Shown piece by piece: positions 3,356-5,100 of a stretch of 5,100 nt of DNA. Below the pieces are notes generated by a model. The model did not search any database, was not told the origin of the DNA, and saw nothing but the letters and a program-made list of their open reading frames with translations. The translations under genes were made by a program, and so were the position numbers. Source of the stretch: Eubacteriaceae bacterium (GTDB lineage Bacteria; Bacillota_A; Clostridia; Eubacteriales; Anaerofustaceae); assembly GCA_031280495.1 (NCBI GenBank), contig JAITGT010000105.1, forward strand, positions 1 to 5,100, read 5' to 3'. Each line of letters opens with the position of its first letter. Position 1 is the first letter of the stretch.

Positions 3356-5100
3356 GCTTCCCCTTCCAGCAGATATGTAAGGGAAAGCCACTCATCTTCG
3401 TGTTCCGCATGTTTTTGCCGCAGTTCGTCCAACGCTTTTATAGCTATGTTCGCTGCTTGGGCATCCCGAAAAAATCCGGCTTCCTCCATTGAAGACTCAA
3501 TTTCCCGTATTTTTTCCTCTTCTCTTTCAAGCAGCGGGACAAGCTCGCCTAGGCGCCTGCGCGCGCGGAACAGCTCGTTTTTGCTCGCAGGGTGACCTCC
3601 CTCGTTTTGCCCGCTTTCATAGCCATTTGCTTTCTTTTGTTTCTGGCTTTCCTTCTGAGGCGCATTCCGCGCACCAAAGCGGGCTGAATGCGCCTCAACG
3701 GCCTCTTCATACGGCATATCGTAAATATAGGCGCTCCCTCCTTCAAAAAAGACCATGCGCTCAGCAATCTTTGAAAGAAGATAGCGGTCATGCGATACAA
3801 TAAGGGCCGCGCCGCCAAATCCAAGCAAGGCTTCTTCAAATGCCTCGCGAATGGGTATGTCCAAATGGTTTGTCGGCTCGTCCAAAAGAAGGACGGTGGA
3901 GGAGGAAAGCATAAGTTTTGCGATGTCAACGCGGCTCTTTTCCCCGCCCGACATATTCCCAATTTTCTTGAAGGCGTCGTCGCCGACGAGCTGCAGGGCG
4001 CCAAGCACGTCCCGAACGGCTCCGCTATCCGCTCCAGTCGCAGCGGACAGCTCCTCAAGGGCAGTGTTTTCAAGGTTGAGGGCTTCGTGCTCTTGATCCA
4101 TGTAAGAAACCCTTCGCCGGCCATTAAAGATCACCTCCCCTTTGAGAGGATCCAGTTCGCCCGCAATGGTCTTAAGCAGCGTTGTTTTGCCAGCCGCGTT
4201 TTTTCCGGCAATGCCAATTTTTTCTCCTGCCCCAACATCCAGATCCAGGCCGCGTATCAGGGGAGAGCTTTTTTGGTATCCGCACGAAAGGCTTTTTAGC
4301 CGCAAAGGCACCCGCGACGCCGACTGCGCTTCCAGAAAGCCGATTTTTGCCTGCCGCTCGAAATATGCCTTTTCAGGCACTTCCATTTTGGAAAGCCTCT
4401 TTTCCCGGCTCTCGGCGGCCCGAACGGATTTTTCCCTGTTAAAGCTCTTCAGCTTCGCAATGATGTCCTTCTGGCGCGCTATCTCTTTCATTGCAGCCTG
4501 ATTGGCCCGGTTTTGGGCCAGATCGTCGCTTTCCTTCTTTCTCAGGTAAGCAGAATAGTTGCCAGCGTAAACAGCCGTGCTTCCTCTCTCAATATGCCAA
4601 ATGCTTGTCGCCACCCGATCAAGAAAGTACCGATCGTGTGAAATGGCTATATATGCGCCGACATAGGCAGAAAGGGCGCCTTCAAGCCATGAAAGGCTGT
4701 CTGTGTCCAGATAGTTGGTCGGCTCGTCCAGCAGCAGAAGGCCGGGCTCGGATATAAGGGCTTTTGCAAGCGCTGCGCGCATTTTCTGCCCTCCGCTGAA
4801 TTCCGAGACGGGTCGGCTAAAATCGCCCTCCTGAAAGCCGAGGCCCCGCAGGGCAGAAGAGGCGAGATCGCGGTAATAGAAGCCCTGGCTGTCCGAAAAA
4901 TCTTCCAGAGAACGCGCAAAAGCGGACGACAGCTTTTCCAGGCGCCCGACGTCTTTTTCGCTGTTCAGCTTCTCCAGAAGAGCGTCAAGCTGGAGCTGCT
5001 TTTCCTCAAGATGCCCAAATCCCTCCAACACTGCGCCATATAGAGTTTTTGATCCATCCAGCCCGCTGTCTTGTGAAAGGTAGGACATTTTCAGTCCCTC
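3352..5100 (-). CDS. ABC-F family ATPase (YdiF/Uup-like), 5' end cut by the window edge
   Basis: The reading frame stays open to the right edge, so 582 C-terminal residues are visible and roughly 60 (including the first Walker A) are missing; the whole protein would be about 640, as in YdiF/Uup. Numbered from the methionine at 5088, the first ATPase domain shows FSGGQ (97-101), LLLLDEPTNYLD (117-128) and the H-loop SHDR (150-153). A charged inter-domain linker (about 183-240) follows, which in ABC-F proteins reaches toward tRNA in the ribosome's E site. The second domain has Walker A GKNAAGKT (295-302), MSGGEKSR (379-386), VLLLDEPTNHLD (399-410) and SHDRY (432-436). After a polar spacer, a coiled coil (about 503-572) matches the Uup-type C-terminal domain. 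There are no membrane segments, so it is a translation factor or resistance-type ATPase rather than a transporter. The stop overlaps the convergent lipoprotein stop. The subfamily, and hence any antibiotic protection role, cannot be settled without the missing part. Confidence 0.92.
   Translation of the reverse strand, partial: EGLKMSYLSQDSGLDGSKTLYGAVLEGFGHLEEKQLQLDALLEKLNSEKDVGRLEKLSSAFARSLEDFSDSQGFYYRDLASSALRGLGFQEGDFSRPVSEFSGGQKMRAALAKALISEPGLLLLDEPTNYLDTDSLSWLEGALSAYVGAYIAISHDRYFLDRVATSIWHIERGSTAVYAGNYSAYLRKKESDDLAQNRANQAAMKEIARQKDIIAKLKSFNREKSVRAAESREKRLSKMEVPEKAYFERQAKIGFLEAQSASRVPLRLKSLSCGYQKSSPLIRGLDLDVGAGEKIGIAGKNAAGKTTLLKTIAGELDPLKGEVIFNGRRRVSYMDQEHEALNLENTALEELSAATGADSGAVRDVLGALQLVGDDAFKKIGNMSGGEKSRVDIAKLMLSSSTVLLLDEPTNHLDIPIREAFEEALLGFGGAALIVSHDRYLLSKIAERMVFFEGGSAYIYDMPYEEAVEAHSARFGARNAPQKESQKQKKANGYESGQNEGGHPASKNELFRARRRLGELVPLLEREEEKIREIESSMEEAGFFRDAQAANIAIKALDELRQKHAEHEDEWLSLTYLLEGEA

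Noticed and set aside
3549..4124. 191-codon minus-strand open frame inside the ABC-F gene
   Set aside because: It is a frame shadow of the ABC-F coding sequence, whose motifs are intact in the main frame. The 169-codon plus-strand frame at 3790-4299 is rejected for the same reason.

Overview
The window carries five protein-coding genes, four complete and one cut by the right edge, in roughly balanced GC DNA. Family content points to an anaerobic, Gram-positive-type bacterium, most likely Clostridia or a neighbouring Bacillota lineage. The evidence is a BTAD activator with a GGDEF-like tail, a four-cysteine TSCPD protein, a Tpp15-like lipoprotein, an LrpC-like regulator and good Shine-Dalgarno sites with TTG starts. 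This assignment is inferred from family content only; no rRNA or other marker is present.

Layout, left to right: a rho-independent terminator (26-63) follows a minus-strand gene for a BTAD-type transcriptional activator (71-1255). A gene-free stretch of about 450 bp (1256-1704) holds a candidate promoter for that activator, two bulged stem-loops in tandem (1504-1559 and 1581-1625), an 11-bp direct repeat, and a strong sigma-A-type promoter for the next gene. A plus-strand Lrp/AsnC-family regulator (1705-2127) follows, starting at TTG. It converges, with a 16-nt gap, on a minus-strand gene for a small TSCPD/TIGR03905 protein (2144-2419). A short divergent control region (2420-2530) separates that gene from a plus-strand lipoprotein (2531-3355) with two FMN_bind-like repeats. 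The lipoprotein gene overlaps by 4 bp, tail to tail, with a minus-strand ABC-F ATPase gene (3352-5100), whose first Walker A lies beyond the edge.

The five genes alternate strictly in strand (- + - + -), so no two form an operon and each needs its own promoter. I see no shared pathway: two regulators, a small cysteine protein of unknown role, a surface lipoprotein and a ribosome-associated ATPase. I found no clear new multi-gene system. The least explained parts are the structured DNA upstream of the Lrp gene, the degenerate GGDEF tail of the BTAD protein and the apparently non-canonical double FMN_bind lipoprotein.
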